Positions 44,728 through 53,125 of a stretch of DNA of 64,000 bases are shown piece by piece. Every line of letters begins with the position of its first letter. The stretch's first letter is position 1. Source of the DNA: Pedobacter sp. AK013 (GTDB taxonomy: Bacteria; Bacteroidota; Bacteroidia; Sphingobacteriales; Sphingobacteriaceae); assembly GCF_014205835.1 (NCBI RefSeq), contig NZ_JACHCQ010000002.1:1-64000 (forward strand). The letters are read 5' to 3'. A model generated the notes under the pieces. That model was given only the letters and a program-made list of their open reading frames with translations. It searched no databases and was not told where the DNA came from. The position numbers and the translations under genes are program-made.

Positions 44728-44735
44728 AAAATTAA

Positions 44736-44785
44736 TTGCGTAAGTAATTGCTTACAAATATAAATGTAAGTAATTACTTACGCAA
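44736..44785. promoter_or_regulatory. Twin palindromic operators of the ArsR-SRPBCC operon
   Basis: GTAAGTAATTACTTAC at 44766-44781 is a perfect 16-bp palindrome and GTAAGTAATTGCTTAC at 44740-44755 is the same with one change, centres 26 bases apart. The whole block is also one large inverted repeat (TTGCGTAAGTAATT at 44736-44749 against AATTACTTACGCAA at 44772-44785). It starts 8 bases before the ArsR ATG. Confidence 0.75.
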
Positions 44786-44846
44786 ATATTTATTGCATTT
44801 TATATTAAGCTACTCGCAATAAGTAATTGGAGGAGGCTAAACAAGA

Positions 44847-45185
44847 TTACTCCCTGCTATATTTTGCTGCCAATTTTGATGGAGCCACATTACAATAGGA
44901 AAGGGTAAGGGCATCGATAAGCATTTCATCAGCAAGATCTGTTATTTTAAAAATAGTCCAGCCTTGTTTACCCCAGGCTCCGGTAGCTGGCCATATTCTG
45001 CCTGAATCAAAATCACAGAAAACAGACTGATCAACTACTGATAACTTGAATGTTGCCTGTTTTTTCTTCAGATTCAGCACTGCAAAGATCTTTTTATTTA
45101 CCCGGAAAGAAGTTTTTTCGAAATGTGGCAATTCAACAGCTTCATCAAAAGACAAATAATGCAGTATAAAAATTGATGAATCCAT
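44847..45185 (-). CDS. MmcQ/YjbR-family protein
   Basis: A 112-residue protein with the YjbR pattern: LSFDEAVELPHFEKTSFRVNKKIFAVLNL near the N-terminus, and GAWGKQGWTIFKI followed by a C-terminal helix. The family fold resembles DNA-binding CyaY-like domains, and a double-wing DNA-binding role has been proposed. It is a separate gene 16 bases downstream of the exonuclease gene on the same strand, so cotranscription with it is likely. Confidence 0.88.
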   Translation of the reverse strand: MDSSIFILHYLSFDEAVELPHFEKTSFRVNKKIFAVLNLKKKQATFKLSVVDQSVFCDFDSGRIWPATGAWGKQGWTIFKITDLADEMLIDALTLSYCNVAPSKLAAKYSRE

Positions 45186-45201
45186 GGCGTGTAATTAATC
45201 A

Positions 45202-46575
45202 TTACAATTTATACAATTTCTGTGGATGTTGTTCTGCGTAATTCAGAATTAAATTGAGAATATAACTGTTGGATTGATAAATAGACAAATCATTTTTAAT
45301 TGACGCCAGGCCATCAGCCAGATAATTCTTATCAGTAAAATAGCCCATTCCATAAAATTTTCCATTTTCAACAACCAGACAGCTAAATTCTTCTTCTTTT
45401 CTACCTTCATCTACTAAAGCAAAACTTGGCTGTTGGTTTCGAACGTGGTTTAATGCTGCATTTAGCTTTTTGTTATAAACGGCCACGGTTTCTATTCCAC
45501 TGCATGCACCAAAACATTGGCCATTTTCGTGAGCATAACATTTGGTTGCTGTTTTTTGCAGGTAACAGAGTTTTGCGCAAAGTTGGTATTTATTAACCAG
45601 CTGGTTTAAGAAATTATAACCTTCTAATAGGCTATTAAAACTTTGCAGGGCGTTATTGTTCTTTTTATGCTTATCTATCGCCAAACGCAAATAACCATTT
45701 TGATCTTCAAATACATATAAATCATATTTATGCTCATAGCGTTTCATTGCCCGGTTGTTTTCAGGCCAAAGGCGCTTAATTTCATTGGCTTCCAAAATTA
45801 AGGCCATCAGTTCGGTACCACAAATGACATGGTCTACGTGATGAATAGTGCGTAGAAAATCCTGCCGCTGCCGGTTGGGGGTATTGCCACTAAAGTGACT
45901 GGTTACACGTTTTTTAAGGTCTTTCGCTTTTCCAACATATATAATTTTGCCCTTACTATCCTTAAAATAATATACGCCAGGTCGGTTGGGTAACCTCAAA
46001 ATAGATGCTTTATCTAAGTGGGGTGGTAAAACCTGTTCTTTTGATGTTTTCTTCAGCATTTCTGCTATTATGCCTTCCTGATCGTATTCTAGCAATAAAT
46101 TGAAAAGGATACTGGTTGCATCTGCATCTCCCGCTGCCCGATGTCGATTTTGAATCGGTATCTGTAAGGCTGTACAAAGTTTTCCTAAACTGTAAGAAGA
46201 TTTGCCTGGAATTAGTTTTCTGCTTAACCTAACCGTACACAGCTTTTTGCATTGTAAATCATATCCTGCAGCGGCAAGATGATGCTTCAAAAAGGAATAA
46301 TCGAAGTTTACATTGTGCGCCACAAAAATTTTATCGTTTAGTAGTTGATAAATCTGTAAAGCAACATCCTCAAAAGTTGGAGCATCCAATAACATGTTAT
46401 CACTAATACCTGTAAGTGCCGTAATGTGAACGGGGATAGGCTGCTTCGGATTAATCAGGGTAGTATAAGATTCGACTATTTTATTGCCATTATGGATGTT
46501 AATGGCAACCTCGGTAATACCATTTGCTGAGGCATGACCGCCAGTGGTTTCAATATCTACAACTGCGTATAACAT
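45202..46575 (-). CDS. DEDDh exonuclease fused to GIY-YIG nuclease
   Basis: A 457-residue two-nuclease protein. The N-terminal DnaQ-like 3'-5' exonuclease (about 1-165) has DIETTG (7-12), HNVNFDYSFL and HRAAGDADAT, giving the DEDDh set. A GIY-YIG domain follows (about 195-280; GVYYFKDSKGKIIYVGKAKDLKKRV) as in UvrC and Cho. The C-terminal region has a Cys-rich patch (CAKLCYLQKTATKCYAHENGQCFGAC) resembling UvrC-linked sequences. This architecture is known in bacteria and suggests repair of damaged DNA by incision and trimming. It has its own -7 box at 46593-46600. Confidence 0.9.
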   Translation of the reverse strand: MLYAVVDIETTGGHASANGITEVAINIHNGNKIVESYTTLINPKQPIPVHITALTGISDNMLLDAPTFEDVALQIYQLLNDKIFVAHNVNFDYSFLKHHLAAAGYDLQCKKLCTVRLSRKLIPGKSSYSLGKLCTALQIPIQNRHRAAGDADATSILFNLLLEYDQEGIIAEMLKKTSKEQVLPPHLDKASILRLPNRPGVYYFKDSKGKIIYVGKAKDLKKRVTSHFSGNTPNRQRQDFLRTIHHVDHVICGTELMALILEANEIKRLWPENNRAMKRYEHKYDLYVFEDQNGYLRLAIDKHKKNNNALQSFNSLLEGYNFLNQLVNKYQLCAKLCYLQKTATKCYAHENGQCFGACSGIETVAVYNKKLNAALNHVRNQQPSFALVDEGRKEEEFSCLVVENGKFYGMGYFTDKNYLADGLASIKNDLSIYQSNSYILNLILNYAEQHPQKLYKL

Positions 46576-46592
46576 TAAATTAATTTGAAATA

Positions 46593-46600
46593 CAAATCTA
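46593..46600 (-). promoter_or_regulatory. -7 box (TAGATTTG) for the exonuclease/GIY-YIG gene
   Basis: On the minus strand TAGATTTG matches TAnnTTTG, 18 bases upstream of the ATG at 46575. Confidence 0.45.
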
Positions 46601-46701
46601 TGCTAAAATAATTAGTATAAAAATAATTTTGATTATTTCTTTAGCATAAAAAAGTGGCTATGCATTTAACGTAACCGCTCCATTATTTTGTATGTTAGCA
46701 G

Positions 46702-47331
46702 TTATTTAAGTTTACTGAGCAGTTTGCTTAAATTAGGTTTAATGCCTACAGAGATTGGTACCGTGTTAAAGGCTCTGTTCTGGATTTTACTGAAACCGTA
46801 CATGTAACTGGTCTCCACAAATAAATTAGCGCCACCGATATTGTATTCGATACCTAAACCACCTTCGGCAATGCCTAAGCCATTTGATTTATTATCTTGG
46901 GTTACCTGTAAAGTTGATGTATTAACCGTTGCCTGCGGAGTAAGGATAAATCCACCACCTGCACCCGCAAAGCCGTAAAAAGCCCATTTATTTACAATCT
47001 TGCGATAACCTAATGCCACATTTAATAAATAGGTGGTTGCTCTTCCTTTTTGCAGGGTATAAGTATATCCTGCACTGGGTGTTATTTGGTTATAAGTGAA
47101 AGCATGTAAGCTTGCTTTGGGGTATAAAAATAAACCACCGTTGCCCAAGCCTAAATTTAAGCCTAATGATGTTGAAAATTTTGGCTTAAAATAATCTGAG
47201 GTTTTACCCATAGGGAATGCAAATCCAATTCCGCTCATTGAGTAGAGTTTATCGGGCCTGTTTTGTGCTTTCATTTTGATTGACACCATTATAAATAGCA
47301 AAAGAAGAGGTGCTAATAATTTAAATTTCAT
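46702..47331 (-). CDS. Outer-membrane beta-barrel protein (PorT-like)
   Basis: A 209-residue exported protein. A signal peptide (1-22, ending KMKAQ) leads into eight or so amphipathic strands rich in Gly, Tyr and Phe (GGLFLYPKASLHAFTYNQ, then WAFYGFAGAGGGFILTP). The C-terminal strand is IPISVGIKPNL followed by a short basic tail. This is the small-barrel (PorT/OmpA-like) type common in Bacteroidota. It starts 10 bases after the receiver-domain gene and is probably cotranscribed with it. Confidence 0.8.
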   Translation of the reverse strand: MKFKLLAPLLLLFIMVSIKMKAQNRPDKLYSMSGIGFAFPMGKTSDYFKPKFSTSLGLNLGLGNGGLFLYPKASLHAFTYNQITPSAGYTYTLQKGRATTYLLNVALGYRKIVNKWAFYGFAGAGGGFILTPQATVNTSTLQVTQDNKSNGLGIAEGGLGIEYNIGGANLFVETSYMYGFSKIQNRAFNTVPISVGIKPNLSKLLSKLK

Positions 47332-47341
47332 ATCTGATTTT

Positions 47342-47704
47342 TTAATTTTCGATTAAAGCATCTACTTTTTGAAGTAAATCTGCTATGTTAAAAGGTTTTT
47401 CTAAATAATCGTTGGGATGATATCTTTGTGATGCAATGTAATTTTCATCATATCTGGCTGATGCCATAATAATGGGTATGTGCGCTGTTTCAGCATTTAA
47501 CCTTAGCTCTTTAAACACAGCACGTCCATCCATTCCATTCAACATAATGTCTAGAATAATCAGATCGGGACTAAAATCTTTTATCGTTTTAAAAATATAC
47601 CGTGGCGACAGTAACGGATAAACCTTATAATGTTCAGTTTCTAATACGTCCTGGAAAACTTCTAATACATCTGGATCATCATCCACAACCAACACTCTTT
47701 TCAA
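47342..47704 (-). CDS. Single-domain response regulator
   Basis: A 120-residue receiver domain without output domain. Phosphoacceptor Asp52 lies in LIILDIMLNGMDG, with the acidic pocket Asp8-Asp10 (VVDDDPDV), Ser in IMASAR and Lys in YLEKPF. Such stand-alone receivers act as CheY-like or phosphorelay partners. No histidine kinase with matching operon position is present, only the LytS-type kinase further upstream. The barrel protein gene follows 10 bases later. Confidence 0.92.
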   Translation of the reverse strand: MKRVLVVDDDPDVLEVFQDVLETEHYKVYPLLSPRYIFKTIKDFSPDLIILDIMLNGMDGRAVFKELRLNAETAHIPIIMASARYDENYIASQRYHPNDYLEKPFNIADLLQKVDALIEN

Positions 47705-47823
47705 AACAGATAAATCAATTAATTTAATAATAAATAGACTATCCTAAATACAAAGTTTTAGATGTAATGTTTTTAATAATGGGTTAAAATTGATTGGAAA
47801 AGCAGATATTGAGCGATTAAAGG

Positions 47824-48582
47824 CTACATGATAGTGCCTGGACGGGGTTTTTCTTGTAGCAAATTGTTCTTAATAAAATTTGCGAAAAGTTCTATGTATG
47901 TGCCTGAAACAGTAAAAGAGGTTTCGCCAGAAAGCAGTATTTTGTTACCTAGCACACTTTTGATATGTTGTTTTGCTATAAAAACAGTAGGATTAACCTG
48001 AATAAATGCAGAATGTTCTTTTAGCATTTTCAAAGTCTTAATAAAATTAGATTTCGGACTTAAAAAAGCATTTTTTGTGGTTTTAAACTGGATATCTTCT
48101 CCCATTTCTTCAACTGCAATCAATTCATTCAGATCTATTCTTACCAGGTCGCTATTTTCTCCTTGTAAAGGGATGTAAAAGAAATGATCGTCGAAAAAGG
48201 AAAAAGGATGCTGTGCTTTTTTTCCAGTTGGGTAAAGGTTGTTTATTGTTTTTGCGAAATGTAAAATAGAGTAGGGCTTAAGTAAATAAGCATCTGCATC
48301 AACCTTAAAGGCATCTATGGCATACCTTGGGTGTGCAGTGGTAAAAACCAGGTGTTTTGTTTTTTGCCGTAACAGGCCTGCCAGTTCGATGCCGGAAAGC
48401 GAGGGCATTTCAATATCCATAAAAATAATGTCGACAGGGTTAGATGCCGATATTTCTGCTAAGGCTTGGAGCGGTTCAGTAAAAGTTTGGATAAGCTTTA
48501 AATCAGGTAGCTTGTCCATATACGCTATCAAGCTCTCTAGGGAATGAGGATCATCATCAATAACAATACAACTTATTGACAT
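47824..48582 (-). CDS. LytTR-family response regulator, copy A
   Basis: A 252-residue regulator: receiver domain (about 1-120, Asp56 in IIFMDIEMPSLSGIEL) and LytTR DNA-binding domain (about 145-245; FIQVNPTVFIAKQHI, then the terminal strand). LytTR regulators control cell-surface and competence-type genes. It is closely similar over the receiver to the other LytTR gene at 49920 (CIVIDDD start, PLQALxEI, EMP/DMP block, AYLLKPY). The LytS-type kinase gene lies directly upstream. Confidence 0.92.
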   Translation of the reverse strand: MSISCIVIDDDPHSLESLIAYMDKLPDLKLIQTFTEPLQALAEISASNPVDIIFMDIEMPSLSGIELAGLLRQKTKHLVFTTAHPRYAIDAFKVDADAYLLKPYSILHFAKTINNLYPTGKKAQHPFSFFDDHFFYIPLQGENSDLVRIDLNELIAVEEMGEDIQFKTTKNAFLSPKSNFIKTLKMLKEHSAFIQVNPTVFIAKQHIKSVLGNKILLSGETSFTVSGTYIELFANFIKNNLLQEKPRPGTIM

Positions 48583-48743
48583 TTTTTATAGGTTTAGTTA
48601 ATGCAAATTACAATTTCAACCAATAAAATGAAAAAAAAATACATTCGAAACGGATTTTTATGTATTCGGCAAGGAAATTCAGCTTTTTTTAGAGATTATT
48701 GTGTGATTTGAAGTTTTTGGCTAAAATTATCAAAATAGCTTTC

Positions 48744-49826
48744 TCATCTAATTTTAATAACTAGCATTACTTTGAAATACTGGTTTGAATCAGCAAAGTA
48801 GTCGAATTTGGCATTTTTGCCATAAGTGTAAGCTAAACGCTTTTTTATGTTTTCCATGCCAGAACTTAAACCTGAGCTATCTTTAACGGCTTTTATTAAG
48901 TTTGAAGTTTCTATTATAAGTTGATTATTTTCAATTCTCAAACTCACTTCGGCAGGGTGTGATGGTGTAAGCAATTCGCCATGCTTAAACATGTTTTCTA
49001 CCAAAGTGGTTAATACTAAAGGAATGATTTTAGTACTGCGTATTTCGTCATCGTACCAAAAACGGAGCTGTATATGGTGATCTTTACGGAGTTGGTGCAA
49101 ATTGATGAGGTTTTCTACCTGATTAATTTCCTCGTCAAGCAAAATAAATTCTTTATCCTTATTGCTATCAACCGAATAGCGCATCATCTCTGCAAGAGAA
49201 TGTATGGCTTCTGCTGCAACCGGAGAAGAATCTTTGGCATTTTGGTAAATAAAATCCAATGTATTAAATAACAAATGGGGCTGTATCTGGGCCTTGAGAA
49301 AAGCATTCTCTGATTTTGCGATTTGAATGATGTTATTTAAGCGTTGCTTTTCCAAATCCTCGATTTTTTTTCGCTCTTTCAGGAAATTAAGCAGAAAGTA
49401 ATAACTGGTAGAGAAACTCATAAAATAAATAGCACGATAAATTGGACCGGCAAAAAACGATGCCGTAAATTCAATCTTAAATGGGCCACTATAGGACGTA
49501 TAGTTTATAACGATATAATCTAAAATGACAATTAATATCAGGTAAGCAACCAGCTCCAGCAAGATAAATAATGGCAATCTCCACCATCGGCCGCTCAGCT
49601 TTTTTAATGCGGCTGATAATACCACGTGGGCATGAAAATAAAAGGTTGCCACGTTGAAACTATAAAAAATAATATAATTACTGATTGGTTGAAATTTTCC
49701 TATAAAAATGCCAATGATAACGGCCTCGTAAAATATAAATATAGTCCAACTTAAAATGTGGATTCTTTTATCTGATATCCAGCTTAGAATTTTGTGAAAT
49801 TTATTTTTCCTACTTATTAAGTTCAT
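48744..49826 (-). CDS. LytS-type (HisKA_7/PF06580) sensor histidine kinase
   Basis: A 360-residue kinase with about four membrane helices in the N-terminal 150 residues. A coiled-coil-like linker (KERKKIEDLEKQRLNN) leads to the His_kinase domain with the phospho-His in AQIQPHLLFNTLDFIY. The ATPase part has LVLTTLVENMFKHG (N box) and SSGLSSGMENIKKRL (G box). It has no recognisable sensory domain outside the membrane. It lies between the two LytTR regulator genes, all on one strand, and is the natural partner of one or both. Confidence 0.92.
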   Translation of the reverse strand: MNLISRKNKFHKILSWISDKRIHILSWTIFIFYEAVIIGIFIGKFQPISNYIIFYSFNVATFYFHAHVVLSAALKKLSGRWWRLPLFILLELVAYLILIVILDYIVINYTSYSGPFKIEFTASFFAGPIYRAIYFMSFSTSYYFLLNFLKERKKIEDLEKQRLNNIIQIAKSENAFLKAQIQPHLLFNTLDFIYQNAKDSSPVAAEAIHSLAEMMRYSVDSNKDKEFILLDEEINQVENLINLHQLRKDHHIQLRFWYDDEIRSTKIIPLVLTTLVENMFKHGELLTPSHPAEVSLRIENNQLIIETSNLIKAVKDSSGLSSGMENIKKRLAYTYGKNAKFDYFADSNQYFKVMLVIKIR

Positions 49827-49919
49827 CTGGCAAGTTAATTGGGGAACGGCTGCATAGGGTTAACAAAGAAACTTTTGTAGTTTGCTTCTTTTGATAACTA
49901 AAATACTAAAAAATTAGTT

Positions 49920-50660
49920 TTAAGATCGATTTGTTTTAATTGTTTTCTCCTTAATATAGTCGTGTATGCTTTCACGGTAACTATTCCCTATATTAATAGT
50001 TAGATTATTAATCATTTTTAAGGTATTGCCCTCTACCTTTTCGATATAATTCTTGGCTATAATAAATGACCGATGCGCCTGGGCAAAATTCTGATAGTCT
50101 TTTAAAATGATTTTTATCTCTGATAACGCAATGTATGATACGATCGTTTCGTTTAAGGTAAAAATACGTATATAGTTTTGAAGACTTTCTACGGCAACAA
50201 TGTCGGTGTACCTTACTTTAATTAAGTTGTTTTTTTCGCTTTTATTCCTGACAAAAAAATAATCGCCATCTTGCCTAACTGTTAAGTTTGGTACACTTGG
50301 GCTATGTGGGAATAATCTGTTTATGGTTTCAGCAAAACGGGCAAAAGTGTATGGTTTTAATAAATAAGCACTTGCATACATTTCAAAAGCGTCGTAAGCG
50401 TATTTAGAGTGGGAGGTAGTAAATATTAATTTATCTGTTTTATGCCTAATTGCCTTTGATAATTCTAATCCTGATATCATAGGCATATCAACATCTATAA
50501 AAACAATGTCAACATCATCTCCGGCTGTAATTTCGTTTAATGCCTGTAAAGGATCTGTATAGGATTTTATTAAATGAATGTTGGTGAGATTGTTGATGTA
50601 TGATTTTATACCGTTGACGGCGTGAATGTCGTCATCAATTACGATACATGTTAATTTCAT
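49920..50660 (-). CDS. LytTR-family response regulator, copy B
   Basis: A 246-residue LytTR regulator starting MKLTCIVIDDD at 50660; the frame is open 42 codons further upstream but that part is low-complexity and unlike the family. The receiver has Asp56 in IVFIDVDMPMISGLEL and AYLLKPYTFARF. The LytTR domain has VAVESLQNYIRIFTLN and the C-terminal AHRSFIIAKNYIEKVEGN. It is a paralogue of the regulator at 47824, differing mostly in the LytTR half. Confidence 0.92.
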   Translation of the reverse strand: MKLTCIVIDDDIHAVNGIKSYINNLTNIHLIKSYTDPLQALNEITAGDDVDIVFIDVDMPMISGLELSKAIRHKTDKLIFTTSHSKYAYDAFEMYASAYLLKPYTFARFAETINRLFPHSPSVPNLTVRQDGDYFFVRNKSEKNNLIKVRYTDIVAVESLQNYIRIFTLNETIVSYIALSEIKIILKDYQNFAQAHRSFIIAKNYIEKVEGNTLKMINNLTINIGNSYRESIHDYIKEKTIKTNRS

Positions 50661-50948
50661 TAGGTATGTTTTAAGGTTATGCGAAATTATAGCATGCTTT
50701 TTAAATATGGAAATTATTTTAGTCCTGTAACGATGTTTGCTTAGTTTTTGTAGTAAATATGATACGTATATGTTTTTTCTATTCAAGAAACATGATGGAG
50801 CAAAAATAGGAAATGAAGATTTTTATAACGAACAAAATAAATTGATTTAATTGCTTGTACAACAATATATTGTATTTGGAAACGTAGTTATTAATAGATA
50901 TATTTAATAACCGTAATAATCATTATTAATTATCTAAAACAATATCCC

Positions 50949-51209
50949 ATGAAAAATAGAATCCGCACCACCAATATTACAAAAAAGGTTATTGAACTGC
51001 AAGAGCAAGGTTACGACTGTGATTTTCTGCTGTTGGCTAACGGTAGTTTGCAATGCATGCAAACTAACTTAAATTATCCGGTGAGTACGGTGGCCATTAA
51101 AGAGAGAGAACATGGCTATGATTTTTTTAGTCATTCGTACAAACACGTGCATACGATAGAAACAGGGAATGGAGAGCGGGGAGTATTACTTACCGAAAAG
51201 GTATTTTAA
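50949..51209 (+). CDS. Small unknown protein
   Basis: An 86-residue protein with no signal peptide or membrane segment. It is alpha/beta: an N-terminal helix (NITKKVIELQEQGYDCDFLLL), strand pairs and YDFFSHSYKHVHTIETGNGERGVLLTEKVF. It resembles the short Bacteroidota proteins that are sometimes misannotated as phosphoribosylpyrophosphate synthetase, but no catalytic motif is present. It stands alone between the LytTR and MerR genes, divergent from the former. The function is not assigned. Confidence 0.65.
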   Translation: MKNRIRTTNITKKVIELQEQGYDCDFLLLANGSLQCMQTNLNYPVSTVAIKEREHGYDFFSHSYKHVHTIETGNGERGVLLTEKVF

Positions 51210-51359
51210 CTAACCACTTCATGCCCTTCTAACTTGAATCGTGTTCTACGGTTCAGATTTGCTGTATTCTAATAAGACCATTTATCCACATGGTCCAAAT
51301 TAAACGATCAATATTGGTGTTACTTTTTACTGACCTCTGGTGAAAACTTTTCTTTCTTC

Positions 51360-51397
51360 TTTTTGTTTAGATTTTATTAGATATATTTAAACAAAAA
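51360..51397. promoter_or_regulatory. Operator-like inverted repeat and direct repeats before the MerR gene
   Basis: TTTTTGTTTA (51360-51369) and TAAACAAAAA (51388-51397) are perfect 10-bp inverted arms around an 18-base spacer. Inside, TTAGAT occurs twice with a 10-base period (51367-51372 and 51377-51382). The right arm ends 2 bases before the ATG. CarH-type regulators bind repeats about one helical turn apart, so this is a candidate autoregulatory operator (inference). Confidence 0.5.
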
Positions 51398-51399
51398 TA

Positions 51400-52305
51400 A
51401 TGATTTACGCTATTTCAGATCTTGAACAGCTTTCTGGCATTCGTTCCCATACCATTAGGGTTTGGGAGCAACGGTATAATGCGCTGTGTCCGACGCGATC
51501 TCAAGGCAATACGCGTTTATATGATGATAAGCAGCTTAGAAGACTATTAAACATTGTAAGTTTAAATAAAAGTGGTTTAAAAATTTCTAAACTTTGCCGT
51601 CTCTCAGATGAGGCGATTGATAAACTCCTTGATCAACAGTTTTCTTACCCTGCTGATGATGAGCAGGCAGATTATTATGTTTCTCAACTGATCAGGCATG
51701 GTTTGGCTTTTGATGAGTACGCCTTTAATCATTTAATTGATCAGGGCATTGATCAGTTGGGTCTTTCTGACTGCTATCGGAAAATTATGTATCCATTGCT
51801 GGTACGTTTGGGATTAATGTGGCGAAAAGACGATATTTGTCCGGCTCACGAGCATTTTTTATCAAATATTATCCGTCAAAAAATATTTACCCATATCAAT
51901 AATCTTCCATCAACAAGGCATTCAGGCAAAAGCTGGTTGCTTTTTTTACCAGAAGACGAGGATCATGATATTGGGCTGCTTTTTGCTAGTTACATGCTGA
52001 GGATGCATCATCATCAAGTTATTTTCTTAGGTAGCAAAGTTCCGTTGGATTCAATTAAGCGCATATTTTCCACATTAAATGTAGGTCATGTTTTGCTTTT
52101 TATGATAAAATCCAGATTGGCGGCCGAAGCACAAAAATATATCGATCAATTGTCAGAAATATGCTCGTCCACTAAAATCCATCTCGCCGGAAATAGCCAG
52201 GTTATCGGTAAACTAAACCGTATCGATCACATCAACTGGATTAAAACGCTTGATGAATTTGAAAAAATAATACATTACCCTGTTTTACATGAAAGAAATT
52301 TTTGA
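51400..52305 (+). CDS. MerR-family, CarH/LitR-like cobalamin photoreceptor regulator
   Basis: A 301-residue regulator. A MerR winged helix at the N-terminus (ISDLEQLSGIRSHTIRVWEQRYNALCPTR, about 5-33) is followed by a helical bundle with Trp141-x9-Glu151-His152, the CarH signature (W-x9-EH). A Rossmann-like B12-binding domain follows with Glu187-x-His189-x-x-Gly192, which positions the lower axial His. The later SxL and GG parts of the B12 motif are not conserved strictly (AGN replaces GG), so cofactor binding must be checked. CarH represses carotenoid genes in the dark with adenosylcobalamin and releases DNA in light. The stop lies 16 bases inside crtB, which it presumably regulates. Confidence 0.88.
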   Translation: MIYAISDLEQLSGIRSHTIRVWEQRYNALCPTRSQGNTRLYDDKQLRRLLNIVSLNKSGLKISKLCRLSDEAIDKLLDQQFSYPADDEQADYYVSQLIRHGLAFDEYAFNHLIDQGIDQLGLSDCYRKIMYPLLVRLGLMWRKDDICPAHEHFLSNIIRQKIFTHINNLPSTRHSGKSWLLFLPEDEDHDIGLLFASYMLRMHHHQVIFLGSKVPLDSIKRIFSTLNVGHVLLFMIKSRLAAEAQKYIDQLSEICSSTKIHLAGNSQVIGKLNRIDHINWIKTLDEFEKIIHYPVLHERNF

Positions 52306-53125
52306 TCAATTATCTGCCGATTGTAGCCGGCTTACCACTAAGTTGTATAGTACCAGCTTTTCTTTTGGTATTTATTTTCTTGGTAAAGAATTACGCCAAC
52401 CTATACACGCTATTTACGGGTTTGTACGTTTAGCAGATGAAATTGTGGATAGCTTTCATCATTATGACAAGAAATTGTTATTAGAGAAATTTAAGGAGGA
52501 CACTTTCGAAGCTATTGAGTTGGGCATCAGTTTAAACCCTATTTTAAATTCATTTCAGAAAGTTGTAAATAAATACCAGATAGATCAGGAACTGATCGTT
52601 CTTTTTCTTAACAGTATGGAAATGGATCTCTCAATACAAAAATATACTTCCGAGCTTTACAACGAATACATTTTAGGTTCTGCAGAAGTAGTAGGACTGA
52701 TGTGCTTAAAAGTTTTTACCCATGGTAGCGATGCAGATTATGAGCAATTGAAGCCTTACGCCATGAAACTGGGCGCTGCATTTCAAAAGGTTAATTTTTT
52801 AAGAGATGTTAAGGCAGATCATCAAACACTTAGCCGAAATTATTTTCCCAATGTTAATTTGGCCTTATTCTGCGATCGTCAAAAAAAAGAAATAGAAGCA
52901 GAAATCGAGGCAGAATTTGATATTGCATTAGCGGGTATCAAGCTGTTACCTGCGGCTTCCAGAAATGGCGTATATTTGTCTTATATCTATTATAAAAAAT
53001 TATTTACGAAGATAAAGCGCTTAAGTGCTGAAAAAATTATGACTGAACGGATAAGAATTTCGAACACCCATAAAGTTGGTTTAATGTTTGATTCGATTAT
53101 CCGCAATAAGTTAAATGTAATTTAG
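52289..53125 (+). CDS. crtB: Phytoene/squalene synthase family (CrtB-like)
   Basis: A 278-residue head-to-head prenyl synthase. The two Asp-rich motifs are LADEIVD (Asp50, Asp54) and NFLRDVKAD (Asp173, Asp177). YSTSFSFGIYFL near the N-terminus, YILGSAEVVGLMCLKVF and RNYFP complete the pattern. By length and motifs it fits bacterial phytoene synthase (CrtB) better than squalene synthase; the product (phytoene or diapophytoene) is not proven. It overlaps the regulator gene by 17 bases, and idi begins immediately at its stop. No crtI, crtY or crtZ lies within the window. Confidence 0.88.
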   Translation: MKEIFDQLSADCSRLTTKLYSTSFSFGIYFLGKELRQPIHAIYGFVRLADEIVDSFHHYDKKLLLEKFKEDTFEAIELGISLNPILNSFQKVVNKYQIDQELIVLFLNSMEMDLSIQKYTSELYNEYILGSAEVVGLMCLKVFTHGSDADYEQLKPYAMKLGAAFQKVNFLRDVKADHQTLSRNYFPNVNLALFCDRQKKEIEAEIEAEFDIALAGIKLLPAASRNGVYLSYIYYKKLFTKIKRLSAEKIMTERIRISNTHKVGLMFDSIIRNKLNVI

